Below the pieces are notes generated by a model. The model was not told the DNA's origin, made no database searches, and saw only the letters and a list, made by a program, of their open reading frames with translations. The position numbers and the translations under genes are program-made. Shown here in pieces: positions 30,780 to 57,254 of a stretch of DNA of 64,000 bases (the stretch's first letter is position 1; the number at the start of each line of letters is the position of its first letter). This DNA comes from Thunnus maccoyii (taxonomy: Eukaryota; Chordata; Actinopteri; Scombriformes; Scombridae): the NCBI RefSeq assembly GCF_910596095.1, contig NC_056550.1, positions 4,030,001-4,094,000 on the forward strand, written 5' to 3'.

Positions 30780-33700
30780 TCTTGGTGTTTTCAGTTAAAC
30801 TTTACGTAGAGGATAGTGTTTTTGAGGGAATTTAGTTTATAGGGTTGAAACATGAGCTACTCTTAGTATTCTGTGATAACTGTTTTGGGAATATTTGTGA
30901 GCCTTAATTCCATGAAGTAATAGATATTTGGACAAAGGATTTTGTTTGTAGGTTCTCAAATTGGGTTTTACAATTAAAAGAGCTACTTTAAAGGATGGGA
31001 TCATATTTTTTTTTAAGTCTGTAAAAACTGTTAGATGCCTATATGAACACTGAAACAGGTTTTGTATGCTTTAATCATTCTTACTGTCCACGGCCATTAT
31101 AATTTCCTAATGCACTGATGTGACATGGAAGAAAAGCCAGTCCTCACTGTGCAAAAGCTAATATGAGGCTTCAACAGTCTTGGATTGACAAAATCAAGTA
31201 GATCCTTTCAGGATGAAATTCATTTTTTGTGGCTCTCTGAACTGTGTTAACTTGTTAATCTGCATTGGGGGAACAGTAGCACAGAGGGGATTTAGAGCTG
31301 GTGTGCCAGTTTGACAGGACTATACTCAGCCTGCTGAAGCCTCATTAACTTCAACTAAATATAAATTCTACATGACTTGTTACAGTGAACATACTATATT
31401 GTAAGAAATCATTTCCAAAAATGGACATACATGTTGTAGTCAGCCATAAAATCGCTTTCTGAACAGTTTGATTAATACTGTAATGTAACATGAAGTAGCA
31501 AATGCTCTATTTTAGATGCATGTTGTAAATGCACTTCCTCAGACTTACCACCAGAGGGTGTATTGAAACCTTACGAGTTGTACAGGCTTTATTTCACAAT
31601 ACTGACCTCTGTACAGTTCTCACACAGTAACTGAAGTAATTTACAGATGATATACATAACAACACAACATACATTTTAGAGGGAAAGCATTCAGACCACA
31701 ATAAGAAACCACAGGGAAAAATGAGTTGCACACATAAACCAGAGGACCATTGATACCGGCCTGTAGAGCTTTTGAACCTGATTTAAGCTGACTGGAACTC
31801 TTCCCTAATCAGCAATATACAAGAAGTGTCTCCATTGTTAAGAGGAAGGGAGCCAAGAGCACAGAAAATACAGAGATGATGTTTGAATGGGGAAATTGGG
31901 TGCTAATTTGATGGATTTGTTAGCTACAAAAGGTCTGGTTTTCAGCTCTTTAATATGAGTTTTCTGAAGAACAGGAGACAATGAAGTTCCAAGGAAGCCA
32001 AATCATCAGTGATCACTTTGTAGGATCATTGCTCAAGAGAAAAAAGCCACATTATTTAGTATGTCACCAGTCACAAATTGAAACTAGCAGGATTGAGATA
32101 CATTATCTGGCATGCACTCTAAGGTTACATACGTATAGCATACCATCTGCTACTCCAGGTACTGAGTGAATCATCCAGTTTTCTGCTTACCGAGTCATTC
32201 TTATCATTGAGTGTGTGTGTGTGTGTGTGGTCTACTTGAACTTCCCTGGCTTCTCTCTGCTTACAGACGGAAACCAGCAGGGCCATGGAGAGCACCCAGG
32301 CCACCACCTGCACCCAGCACTTGTTTCCACTCTGACACGTATATCACATATACATTCATTTCACACACCTCCCTAACCCAGACCTCACATAGATAGTGGG
32401 ACTGTAGCACAAAGAAGAGCATCCTGTACTCTATCGTTGTGGCCATCTGCAGGAAGGGATAAACTGAGAGAATAAATTAAGCATTGGTGTAATGGCAATG
32501 TCAGCCTGTTGGTTGGTCTGCCACTTTGGTCCAGACTGAAATATCTCAACAATTTGTGGATGGATTGCCATTAAGTTTTTATGCAAACATTCATGGTTCC
32601 CAGGCACTGAATCAAATGACTTTGATGATCCCGGACTTTTCCTCTAGTGCCTCTACGAGGTTGACATTTGTGCGGTGGTAGTAAGTACATTTTCTCAAGT
32701 ACTTCAGTACAATTTTGAGGAACTTGTACTTTACTTGTACTTGTACTTATACTACTAGTATATTTTTATTTGATACTACTTTATACTTCCACTCCACTAC
32801 ATTTCAGAGGGAAATATTGTACTTTCTACTTCACTACATTTATTTGACAGCTATAGTTATGTTTCAGATGAAGATTTGACACAATGGATAATATAACAAG
32901 CTTTTCAATACAACACATTGTTTAAGATGAAACCAGTGGTTTCCAACCTTTTTGGCTTTTGACGTCTTACAAAAACCAGTGTGTAGTCGGGGTCACATTT
33001 CACATGTCTATGAGTTGTTAACAGCTCCACCAAATTTTTCCCTCTAAACTTCTCACATGGTTTCATTTCAATAAATGTTCAAATGATCTAATATTTCAGC
33101 AAAATCAAAGATTAGTGAAAAATTCCCAAAACTGAAAACAGATTTGTGTATCAGAACTTTGTTTTTTCTTCTATCCTCTCCCATTAATCATCTCACGACC
33201 CCTCAGATTTATCTGGTGTTGCTTTGGAGGGGCCCGACCCCTAGGTTGGGAACCACTGGACTAAACTAGCTAACTGTATATAAAGTAGTTGAAACTAGCT
33301 CCACCTCCAGCAGCTACAACAGTAACATGCTGCTCTAACACTGATGCTTCAGTATTAATAATCTAATGATGTCATATATAATAATATATCAGTCAGAGGG
33401 ACCAAACCACTACTTTTACTGGAATACTTTACATACATCAATCTCATAATATTTATTACGAGTATTTTTACTCATAATAATGTATTTTCTATTATGAGTA
33501 TTTTTATACTGCTGTATTGGTACTTTTACTTACGTAAAGGAAATACTTCTTCCACAACTGTATTTGTGGTTTTCAGTCAAATATCTCAACAACTACTGGA
33601 CACCATGAAATTTGATTTTGAGACATTTATGTTCACCTGAGGATGAATTGTAATAACTGTGGTGATCCCTCACTTTTCAACTAGTGCCAATATTGGTTCA

Positions 33701-34540
33701 GTATTTTAATTTGTCCAAGGTTAAGTTGTTAGCATGCTAACAATTGCTAATTTGCACCAAACACAAAGTACAACTGAGGCTGATGGGAATGCCATTAGTT
33801 TTGCAGGTATTTGATCATAAATGACGATTTAAAAATTTGACCTGATGCTGGCACTAGATGAAAAGTGACGGTGTTGCTAAAGTTATTACTAGTTATTATT
33901 AGTTCATCCTGATGGGGACATGAGTGTCTGTACCAAAATTCATGACAACCCATCCAACAGTTGTCAACATGTAACTAAAAAACAAAAATGTAAACCTACT
34001 GGTGGCACTAGGGGAAAAGTCAAGGGATCATCAAAGTCAGTAGACTTAATCCTCTCTTGATCATGAATATGTGTACAAACATTCATGGCAATCCATCCAA
34101 CAGGTGTTTAGATATTTCAGTCTGGACCAGTGGTGCACCGACAGACTGACACTGCCATCATTACAGCCATCATGCTAGTGTGGCTACAAATGATAGCCAG
34201 GAACCTGAACCTACAATAAAACTGAAAATATTAAGAATCCATAAAAAAATAACAAGTGTCTGAAGGTGTCTGAAGTATTTTTTTCCCTAAGGGTGTTGCC
34301 AGTTTCACCCAACAGTTCCTTCTTAACCTTGACCCCAACTGCAGATTATCAGTTTGACCTCCACATTTGTTTTACACAGACCTCCACTGAAATATTCTCA
34401 ATGGTTGTGTAAAACCTAAATGTGCAGTTTGAGTAATGGTATTGAAGCCCAGTTTATCTCTCCTGATACTAATAGATACAGTTAGAGTTTGTTTGTACCT
34501 GTAGAGCAGCTCTGCCATCTATAAGACATTTATTTAACGA
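30780..34540. other. Intergenic stretch between rpl23 and the VWC gene, repeat-rich
   Basis: No supported gene. 32670-33570 is a dispersed fish repeat (TACTTGTACTTATACT, then CTTCCACTCCACTACATTTC, then TTATTTGACAGCTATAGTTA) with a MITE nested in it at 32934-33258; a fragment of the same repeat is at 41365-41500. 33580-34190 is a copy of the high-copy repeat seen at 12620-13150, and 32510-32660 is part of another. A (GT)n tract is at 32211-32228. 30780-32500 is otherwise unexplained. Confidence 0.6.
32926..33266. mobile_element. 325-bp hAT-type MITE nested in another repeat
   Basis: The element (32934-33258) starts CAGTGGTTTCCAACCTTTTT and ends AGGTTGGGAACCACTG. These are inverted terminal repeats of about 16 bp with one mismatch. 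The flanking 8-mers GATGAAAC (32926-32933) and GACTAAAC (33259-33266) agree at six of eight positions, as expected for an aged hAT target duplication. It interrupts the dispersed repeat at 32670-33570, so it inserted after that repeat. Confidence 0.8.
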
Positions 34541-34545
34541 AAACT

Positions 34546-41058
<6,513 letters not shown>

Positions 41059-41364
41059 GGTGAATAGGTTAGTTTACAGGTTAGGTTACGCTCACCGACA
41101 TAGACACCGACACTGACCATCTGTCTGCTGCTGCGCCGCTGCGCTCCGGTGAGCTTTTCCTCCCGCCGTCAGGGGCGCCGGACGGTGACGCCGATGCGTG
41201 CGCGTCAATCCGGAATGTCGCCGAAACGCAGCTCAGGAGTTCATTGATCCCCACATGACCTCAGCCAGGTGTCACCCATAGTGTCTGCTTTTAGTCTGTC
41301 CAATGAAAACCATGTATCTCCAAAATGTCAACTTTGCACGAGCTCAGAACAGACTTTGCTTTGT

Positions 41365-41500
41365 TCAGTGGTGGAAATTAACTACATCTACTCAACCTGA
41401 GTACACATTCTTGTGAGTGTTAACATTTCATGCCACTTTATACTTCTACTCTACATTTCAGGGGGAAATGTACTTCTTACTATTTATTTGACAAATGAAG
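41365..41500. repeat. Dispersed fish repeat fragment
   Basis: CTTTATACTTCTACTCTACA, then TTTCAGGGGGAAATGTACTT and TATTTATTTGAC follow the same order as in 32750-32860. It is a truncated copy of that repeat, upstream of the VWC gene promoter. Confidence 0.7.
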
Positions 41501-41839
41501 ACATGAAAAAAAAAACATCAAACGTGACCCCTAACCCCCAAATCATGATTAAGTTGGAATGGTGAAATTGTTGTGAGTCATGTTTTGTAAATGAAGTTGT
41601 TAAAAATAGTCTAAATTTTAGCTAATTATTTATTTAGGAATGTGGTGTGATGCTTTAACTGTTCTAAGTAAGCACTTTTTCATCTTTGGGGGCCCCCTGG
41701 TGGCCACAGGGCCCTAAGCACAGATCAGTGAAGTAAATGCATTCCCAGCTCTGATGGTTTTGGTGGTAAATGTTTATTAGAAATGAAAGAAATTAATCAG
41801 TTGAAGCTGGATTTTTACAGTGGATTTGAAATTCTTGAA

Positions 41840-41896
<57 letters not shown>
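41840..41896. repeat. (AT)n microsatellite
   Basis: About 25 TA/AT units with one GT and one AC interruption, able to form cruciforms. The surrounding 41500-42900 is AT-rich and without recognisable genes. Confidence 0.97.
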
Positions 41897-42949
41897 TATT
41901 AACTTTTTACATTTATTTCACATTTACCATATGCTGTATTACATTTATACATACGGTATATTATGCATGTATACACACACATACATAATATAAATATGAA
42001 CCTATTAAATTTACATTTTTTTTTAAAAACTATTCAACTCCATAATACATTGTCTCTCCTTATTATATACAGATACAGTAGTATTAATATAAGGGGACTG
42101 ATGATTGATGTTTAAAATCTGTTTTTTCCACACAGACAGTGCAAATTATTAGGAAAGACATGAAATAATCATATGTCTAAATATGGCGGCTGAACTTTAA
42201 AAATGCACTGGATTATTTCAATTTCATGATTACATACAGTATTTTGTGTGCATTTTTTTATACAATTTCATCATTTGGTATTGATTTACTGTGAGGAAGC
42301 CTGGGGGGAATACATAAAGTTAAAATACAAATAGTTGTAGTGAGGAACTGAAAACAGGAAGCACACTGGGTAAGTTTAAAATGTTTAAAAAATCATTACT
42401 GAACAAATGTAAAAATGTATGATCATAATGTCACATGATGCTATATATGATTTGTGACAATGGGAGAGATAATAAGCTGTGGCTTCAGCTTACATCTTTT
42501 TCAGACAGCAGAAATTGTAGTGTTACTGTGTGTTAGTGTTCAACTGTTATGACTAACTATGAATAACTACTTTTTGCCTCATTGTGTTTGTGATTAATAT
42601 AAAATATAGAAAGTTTCACTAACTTCACTTGGGCACTGCATACATAAAGCACATTTGTGTACACAGCTTTCTAATTTCTATTACTTCTCTAGTATAAAAG
42701 TAAGTCAACTATTACTTGTATCTGTAGTTTTCTAATTATGATTTATGATGTACTTCTGCCGCTTCCCTTTGAAAATGTGCAGTACAGATGAAAACCACGC
42801 TGAAATACCCATATGAAAATCCAACTGATTAGTTTTATAAAGCCCAGTTTTAATGAAAATCTGATTTCTAAAATCATTAAGGTAAAATATAAGAAACAAT
42901 CACTACTACTAGTGTAACAGAAAAACTCAAATAGGTGTTGAAAGACTGA

Positions 42950-45014
42950 GAAATTGTTTTTATTTGGATAGATAAGTTCAGACAGTACAAAAGAAAGATG
43001 CAAAAAAAAAAAAAACCCAAACAGTTATATTACTAAAAACAGTCCAATTCAAGTAAGAAAACAGTCCTTTAAATGCATAAATGACTGAGGTTACATTTGG
43101 ATGAGGAAAAGCGTTTAACTGGTGAAGTTAAATGGTTGTCATGTCAACAGGAATATGCAGTCTAACAGAGGAACGTAGTCTGAATAGCTTTAAAAAAAAA
43201 AAAAGCCTCAACTTGTAGAGAAGCTCTTACAGATTAGATGCTAATGTGTATGTCACTTTCTACATAAATGTGATGAATACAGGTGCGTGTTGAACATCCA
43301 TTCTTATACTCAACACAGGTCATTTTATCATCCACATATTTTAAAAAGCACCTTGGAGATACTCCAAAAGCTGTCAGTGTAATGACAAGATGCACATCGT
43401 GTGTTGTTCATTTGAAATGAAACACTGAAAATTATAAAAAACATTTCATGACAAATATGTTTTCCTCCAGCTCAACTCCTTGACTGATTCCAAGTCATCG
43501 GTAACTGTTCAAATACTTGCAGGATTATGGTTTTGTTGTTAGTAAAGCATGCAGAATGTGTGTACAAATCATTTAAATGTGGCTTTCTCCAGACTTAACT
43601 TCAGACCTGAAATATCATCACACACAAGATGCGTCATCACCCAGCCAAACTCAAACATGTTAGAAATGGCATCTGATTTAAGAATACAGGTTTAAGACTA
43701 AGACTGAATTTCTTTTATCTAAAAAGGCTGTACTAGATTTCTAAAAACACAAAGTAGAAGTTTGTAAATCACAAACTGTTAAACTACAAAATTCTGAGGT
43801 TTTTAAGGGAGAGGTGGAGGGGGGGGGCAGGTTGAGGTCCTTCCATGCGAGGTTGAACTTTATCACCACATGATACGTTGAGCTTTCAGAGAATTCAGAC
43901 AAGAATTATGTCATAAAACCTCTTGAGGATACAGCTGTGGTCTTAATTCAGAAAAATATAAAGGGCTGATTTAAAGGTTTATACATCATGACTGAGGAAT
44001 ATACAGGTCAAACATTTCAGCCACATCATGTACAACAGTATAAAGTCTACACAGTGGGAGTTCTGAGGTCTACATTAGAACTATGTATGTATATGATATA
44101 CAACCATCAGCAGGACTTCGCATCATAAGCAACTCCAGTTTAGCTTCTACAGAGAACGTAACCTCATCACTTTATCCTGGTTTGTGTCAGACAACAAACT
44201 TCAGCAATGTTGCAGCTGGTAATGAGTACCCCTCTCACAGTAGCAAGGTGACGGAGAATAAAAAGGACTTTTGATCAATCCAAGCAGACATGTGATCTGG
44301 GTCACAGGTCAGTATTACTGCTGATCTTGTGAATGTGAACACTGCTGACTGAAACTGTATCTGAGGACTAAAAAAAAAAAAAAAAGACCAAATGGGATGG
44401 ATTTTGGACAACACAGGAGCAGACAGTAATAAGAAGGATGTTAAGTGTTGAGTTGGATAGTTGCTTATGATGTCTAGGCAGCCAATAGGGTTAATGTTGG
44501 TCAATTGCTATTTTACTGTCTCTCTAGTATCCTCATTACACACTGTATTGTCCTTATTTCACACACACAAAAAAAATCCATCAAGTGAGAAGAGGAATAG
44601 CTTGCACAATGCCTGGAGCACAAACTCACTCGGGTCAAATTTGGTACTCTTTGGTGACGTTTCAATGAACTCATTCACATGACCAAAGCAGGCATTCTGA
44701 AAACATTTGCAGGAAATGTACGCAGATTTAATCTCACCTCTAATTTCTCCTACAAGGAGTTTGGTCCAGCTGCAGGATGATGAAACCCTACATCCTGAAT
44801 CACTCTTGTATGAAACGTATATTAACTACTTACTGACCTTACTAACGGACCCCCAAACATTCTCATTCCCAACATCTGCTATGATAGAACCACCAGTCCA
44901 TGTTTTCCAAACCTGCTGCACAACTACAGTGCTGCTGCTCCATCCAGAGGAGGAGTACAGGAGAGTTGCAGCACAGGAAGGTCTACAGCTACCACTGTGT
45001 GTCTAAACAAACTA
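42950..45014 (-). other. smarce1: Probable smarce1 3'UTR and downstream region
   Basis: No other gene is found between the smarce1 stop codon (45015-45017) and an AATAAA on the minus strand at about 42957-42964. The 3'UTR could therefore be up to about 2 kb, but nearer, non-canonical poly(A) sites cannot be excluded and the end point is a guess. It contains A/T homopolymer tracts (for example 43193-43204 and 44370-44384). Confidence 0.35.
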
Positions 45015-54015
<9,001 letters not shown>

Positions 54016-54022
<7 letters not shown>

Positions 54023-54740
54023 CGTCGCTGAAGACTGGGCGAAGAAGCTCAAGCTAAATCCATACTAATTAACCTAAATTAGAAAACACGAGAAAAAAAG
54101 TCAGCCACACAAATTAGCTCAACTACAATCGCGCTGCTATTGCAATTTAGTCGTTTGGTAGACAAAATTTCAGAAAGAAACCAATAAATGATTCAATGTG
54201 GCTGAGTATAGCCGATAACAATCAATGACTACAATGGCTGATGAGCTAAAAAGCTAGCTTGGCCTATTAGCTAAACCTGCTAACACAAAGGAGCCGTTTG
54301 CCGTATAATAATATTGAAACTCACATTCAATTCAATAGTTTTCAAAGCAAGTCAGTTTCAAACCCCAGGCGCACTCAAAATACACATTTGTCCAGACCGG
54401 TGTGCCCTACACCTCTGAAGTGTGCAAAGGCTTGCACAAACCTAGCTCGCCGATTAAGCTAGGCTAACGAACAATACAAGCTCCGGCTAACGCAACGCAC
54501 ATGGGGGTAATTAACCCACACTTACTGGCTAAGTTAGCTAATGATGAACCAAATATATTTTCCGTCAATTTGTGCATCAAAGTTAGAATATAGTACAAAC
54601 GTAATGCGTTCTAGTAATTCTGATGGAAACAATGTAAACATACATACTCAGTCGTCCTTTGTTCCCTCTAAAGGGCCGCTTGTTCCGCCTTTAGCTCACA
54701 AACCGGAAGTCTAAGATTCGTTGTGGCCGGCGGAAATAAT
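54016..54740 (-). promoter_or_regulatory. smarce1: smarce1 5' region: non-coding first exon and promoter
   Basis: The exon carrying the ATG seems to begin at 54073 (acceptor TTTAG before GTTAATTAG). A plausible non-coding first exon lies at about 54650-54730, ending CGACTGA before gtatgt (donor at about 54649). It contains GCGGAA and CCGGAAGT words, typical ETS-factor sites in housekeeping promoters (ACCGGAAGT near 54701 on the plus strand). Intron 1 (about 54074-54648) holds nothing else I recognise. Confidence 0.5.
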
Positions 54741-55004
54741 GTATTCAGAATAAAAGCACACTTACTTTTTTTTAAGTCAACCAAAGTTTAAAGTTCAGAA
54801 ATACACAGCACAGCGCATCCATGTCTCAATAAAGATGTAAAATGGCACGATACATGGAGTTTCAAATTCGTATAGGGTGTCCAGTCGTAGAAAAATAATA
54901 GCAGGTTCTTGAATAACACTTTCAGATGAAGTTGGATTTGTTCAGAGCTAGCGTGTGCACCGGTTGCGGAATACGGAAGTGACTTAAACCTTGCATTCTT
55001 TCTA

Positions 55005-55800
55005 AAGGCCAGCAGGGGGCGACTCCACGAGCTCCAAAAATAGGTCAGATTGTATGGAAGTCTGTGAGAAAATGACCCTACTTCTCACTTGATTTATTAC
55101 CTCAGTAAACAGTTTCATAATGTGTTTATGGTCTAAATCTCTAGTTTCAAGTCTTATTCTTTACAGCATGATGTTAATTTTGTAAATTATGGTCCCATTT
55201 AGAGTAAAATAGACAATAAAGCAGGGTACACTTTAGGGCATGGCCACCTTGTAATTGATAGGTTGCTACCACTGCAACAACACTGGTTGGTAGCGTAACC
55301 ATTGCATAACCACAGATTCACAGAGTATAGTCGTAGCCATAGCTGTTGTTATTTCAGTGTGTTTTCAGCTCATGAAAATTAATTGTAACATTTTGGTCGC
55401 CTAAAAAGATCTTGTTCAGTATTGGTTGTACTAAAAGATCCTCTGAGGAGTTAGATGTTCAGTTTTTCTGTTAAGTACATTTTGTTATAATAGTTTTAAG
55501 ATTGTTTTTCACTAGCGAAAATTGTCTATGGTAGTCTATGGTTAACACAGTTAACCATAGATGATGTTAACACAGTTAACACAGTTAACCATAGACTGTA
55601 AAAGCACTGTGGTAACCAAGCTAGCAGCTAACGCTAGTGTTTGGGTCAGCTCCACCCTCTCAACCAAATATGGACACTTCTGGCTCCAAAAATCTAAGAT
55701 GACGAAGGTCAAAAGGAGGCTTCAAAATGAGAGTTCACAGACCAATGGGTGATGTCATGGTGGCTATGCCAATTATTTTTTGTTTACAGTCAATGGGTCA
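55005..55800. repeat. High-copy percomorph repeat with internal palindromes
   Basis: Starting at GGCCAGCAGGGGGCGACTCC and passing through TCTGTGAGAAAATGACCCTA, ATGGTCCCATTTAGAGTAAA and ATGGACACTTCTGGCTCC to GTTTACAGTCAATGGGTC, this follows the order of a repeat found thousands of times in percomorph genomes (remembered, not searched). At 55535-55561 it contains a perfect palindrome, and a second GTTAACACAGTTAAC block follows at about 55566-55597. It lies just upstream of the smarce1 promoter. No coding frame. Confidence 0.7.
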
Positions 55801-56246
55801 CACTTGAGCATTTGTAATAAGTAGTTAAATCATAATTGATGGCAATTGATATAATGCAGAGAAAAAAATGCTGTTTTCATAACCGAAACAAATAGTTCTC
55901 CAAAACCCAAATTCGAAACCGTCAGCTTTGTTTAATTCACATATTGTTCAGACAAATTTTAAAGCCAGAGATATAAGCAAGTTTCAAAAGTCTGCTAATT
56001 GATTTTCATACCATTATTACATCATATATCCTCCTCAAAATACAAGTCACATGGTGCTCATGAGTGCAAATCATAGTCTTCCTTGTTAGTGTCACACAAA
56101 GATAAAGGTATGCAGATATCATGCTAATGATGTAACATTAGCAAACAGAACCCAAACGCAAAAAGCAGACTGGAGACTGAGGTAGTAGCAGTAGCTAATC
56201 TAGTGTTGTCTACGGTTCTGGGGGGCTGGACTCAGCATCTCATGGG

Positions 56247-56640
56247 TCAGAGCAGAGATAATTGTGTTGTGTAACAGAAGGGCCACCTGTAGAAGTTAGG
56301 CAAAGTGGCGAGGAGTCTGGGAGGGACAGTTAGGAATGCTAGGTCTAGAGGAAAACCGCCCCTCTCCCTCCTCCTCTCACAGAGACGATGGTCCACCCGC
56401 ATGGCCAGAGGGATGAGCTTGTCAAGACCATTCTCAAGCTCCCAGGAAGCTAGCTCAATTACTTCTGACAGCCCATGTAGAAAGGTGGAGATGAGTGCGT
56501 TATTATTCCAGCCACTCTCCACAGCAATTATATTGCAAAGTCAGCCACATGGCGAGAGCCTTGACGAAGAATTGAAAGTCTTTTGGCAGCCTCCTTACCA
56601 GTTACTGGATGATCAAAGACATCCCAGATAACAAAATTGC
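56247..56640 (-). pseudogene. Ty3/gypsy retrotransposon gag remnant
   Basis: Minus-strand translation from about 56620 gives [20 protein letters not shown], then HVADFAI and, after a stop and frameshift, ESGWNNNALISTFLHGL, then LAMRVDHRLCERRRERGG. This is the retrotransposon Gag domain seen in fish Ty3/gypsy elements and in the domesticated RTL/PEG genes. Only part of gag is present, with disabling changes; no protease or polymerase follows. A possible plus-strand LTR-like end at about 56700-57050 (AATAAA-like tract, then GTGTGCGTCTCCC) is too weak to annotate separately. Confidence 0.8.
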
Positions 56641-57187
56641 TGTGGCCCAGATCTGTTAAGCTGTTATCTGTGTTGTTTCTGCAGGTACTGGAGGTGGGTG
56701 TGGCAGTGTCATCAGCAACACTGGCAACACCTGGGGCTCTGTGTACCAGTTATCTCTCAAAAACCCTTTTGGAGTGCAGTTGTTGTGTGCTCTCCTCCTT
56801 GAGACACCTTCTGGCTTTTGGGTTGACATTTGACTTGTTTTTGTGCACCATACAACACTACATCCACACACTGTTTCACTCATTCACTCACCTATTCTAC
56901 TGATCTCACTTACTACACATGCCATTGTTAGATTAGGTTTTTCTCTTAGGTTACTTCTCTTTTTTTAATAAATTGGTTGTTAATTGGCTTTGTTGTGTGC
57001 GTCTCCCTTCTTTTTCATGACCGTGCGGCCCAATTTGTGACATTTTCATCAGTGAAAAAATAATGTTTATGAAAGCTATGATAAAAACTATTTGTCTACG
57101 AAATTAACACTGCTACACACATGACTTCACCCACTCCACGTGGTCGAGTCGGCCATATTCTTTATAGTCGTCCCTTTGTCATACATT

Positions 57188-57250
<63 letters not shown>
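57188..57250. repeat. (CA)n microsatellite
   Basis: About 31 perfect CA units. Confidence 0.98.
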
Positions 57251-57253
<3 letters not shown>

Positions 57254-57254
57254 C

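Noticed and set aside
32260..32446. Minus-strand frames bounded by a possible acceptor (CCTTCCTGCAG) and donor (GTAAGC), with a hydrophobic VVAWVLSMALLVSVCK segment
   Set aside because: The splice-like signals are isolated, no neighbouring exon fits, and the hydrophobic segment is in a different frame from the ATG frame. RNA data would be needed.
56680..57050. Plus-strand LTR of a gypsy element
   Set aside because: There is an AATAAA-like tract and a GTGTGCGTCTCCC end-like word, but no partner LTR, primer-binding site or target duplication, and the nearby gag remnant is on the other strand.
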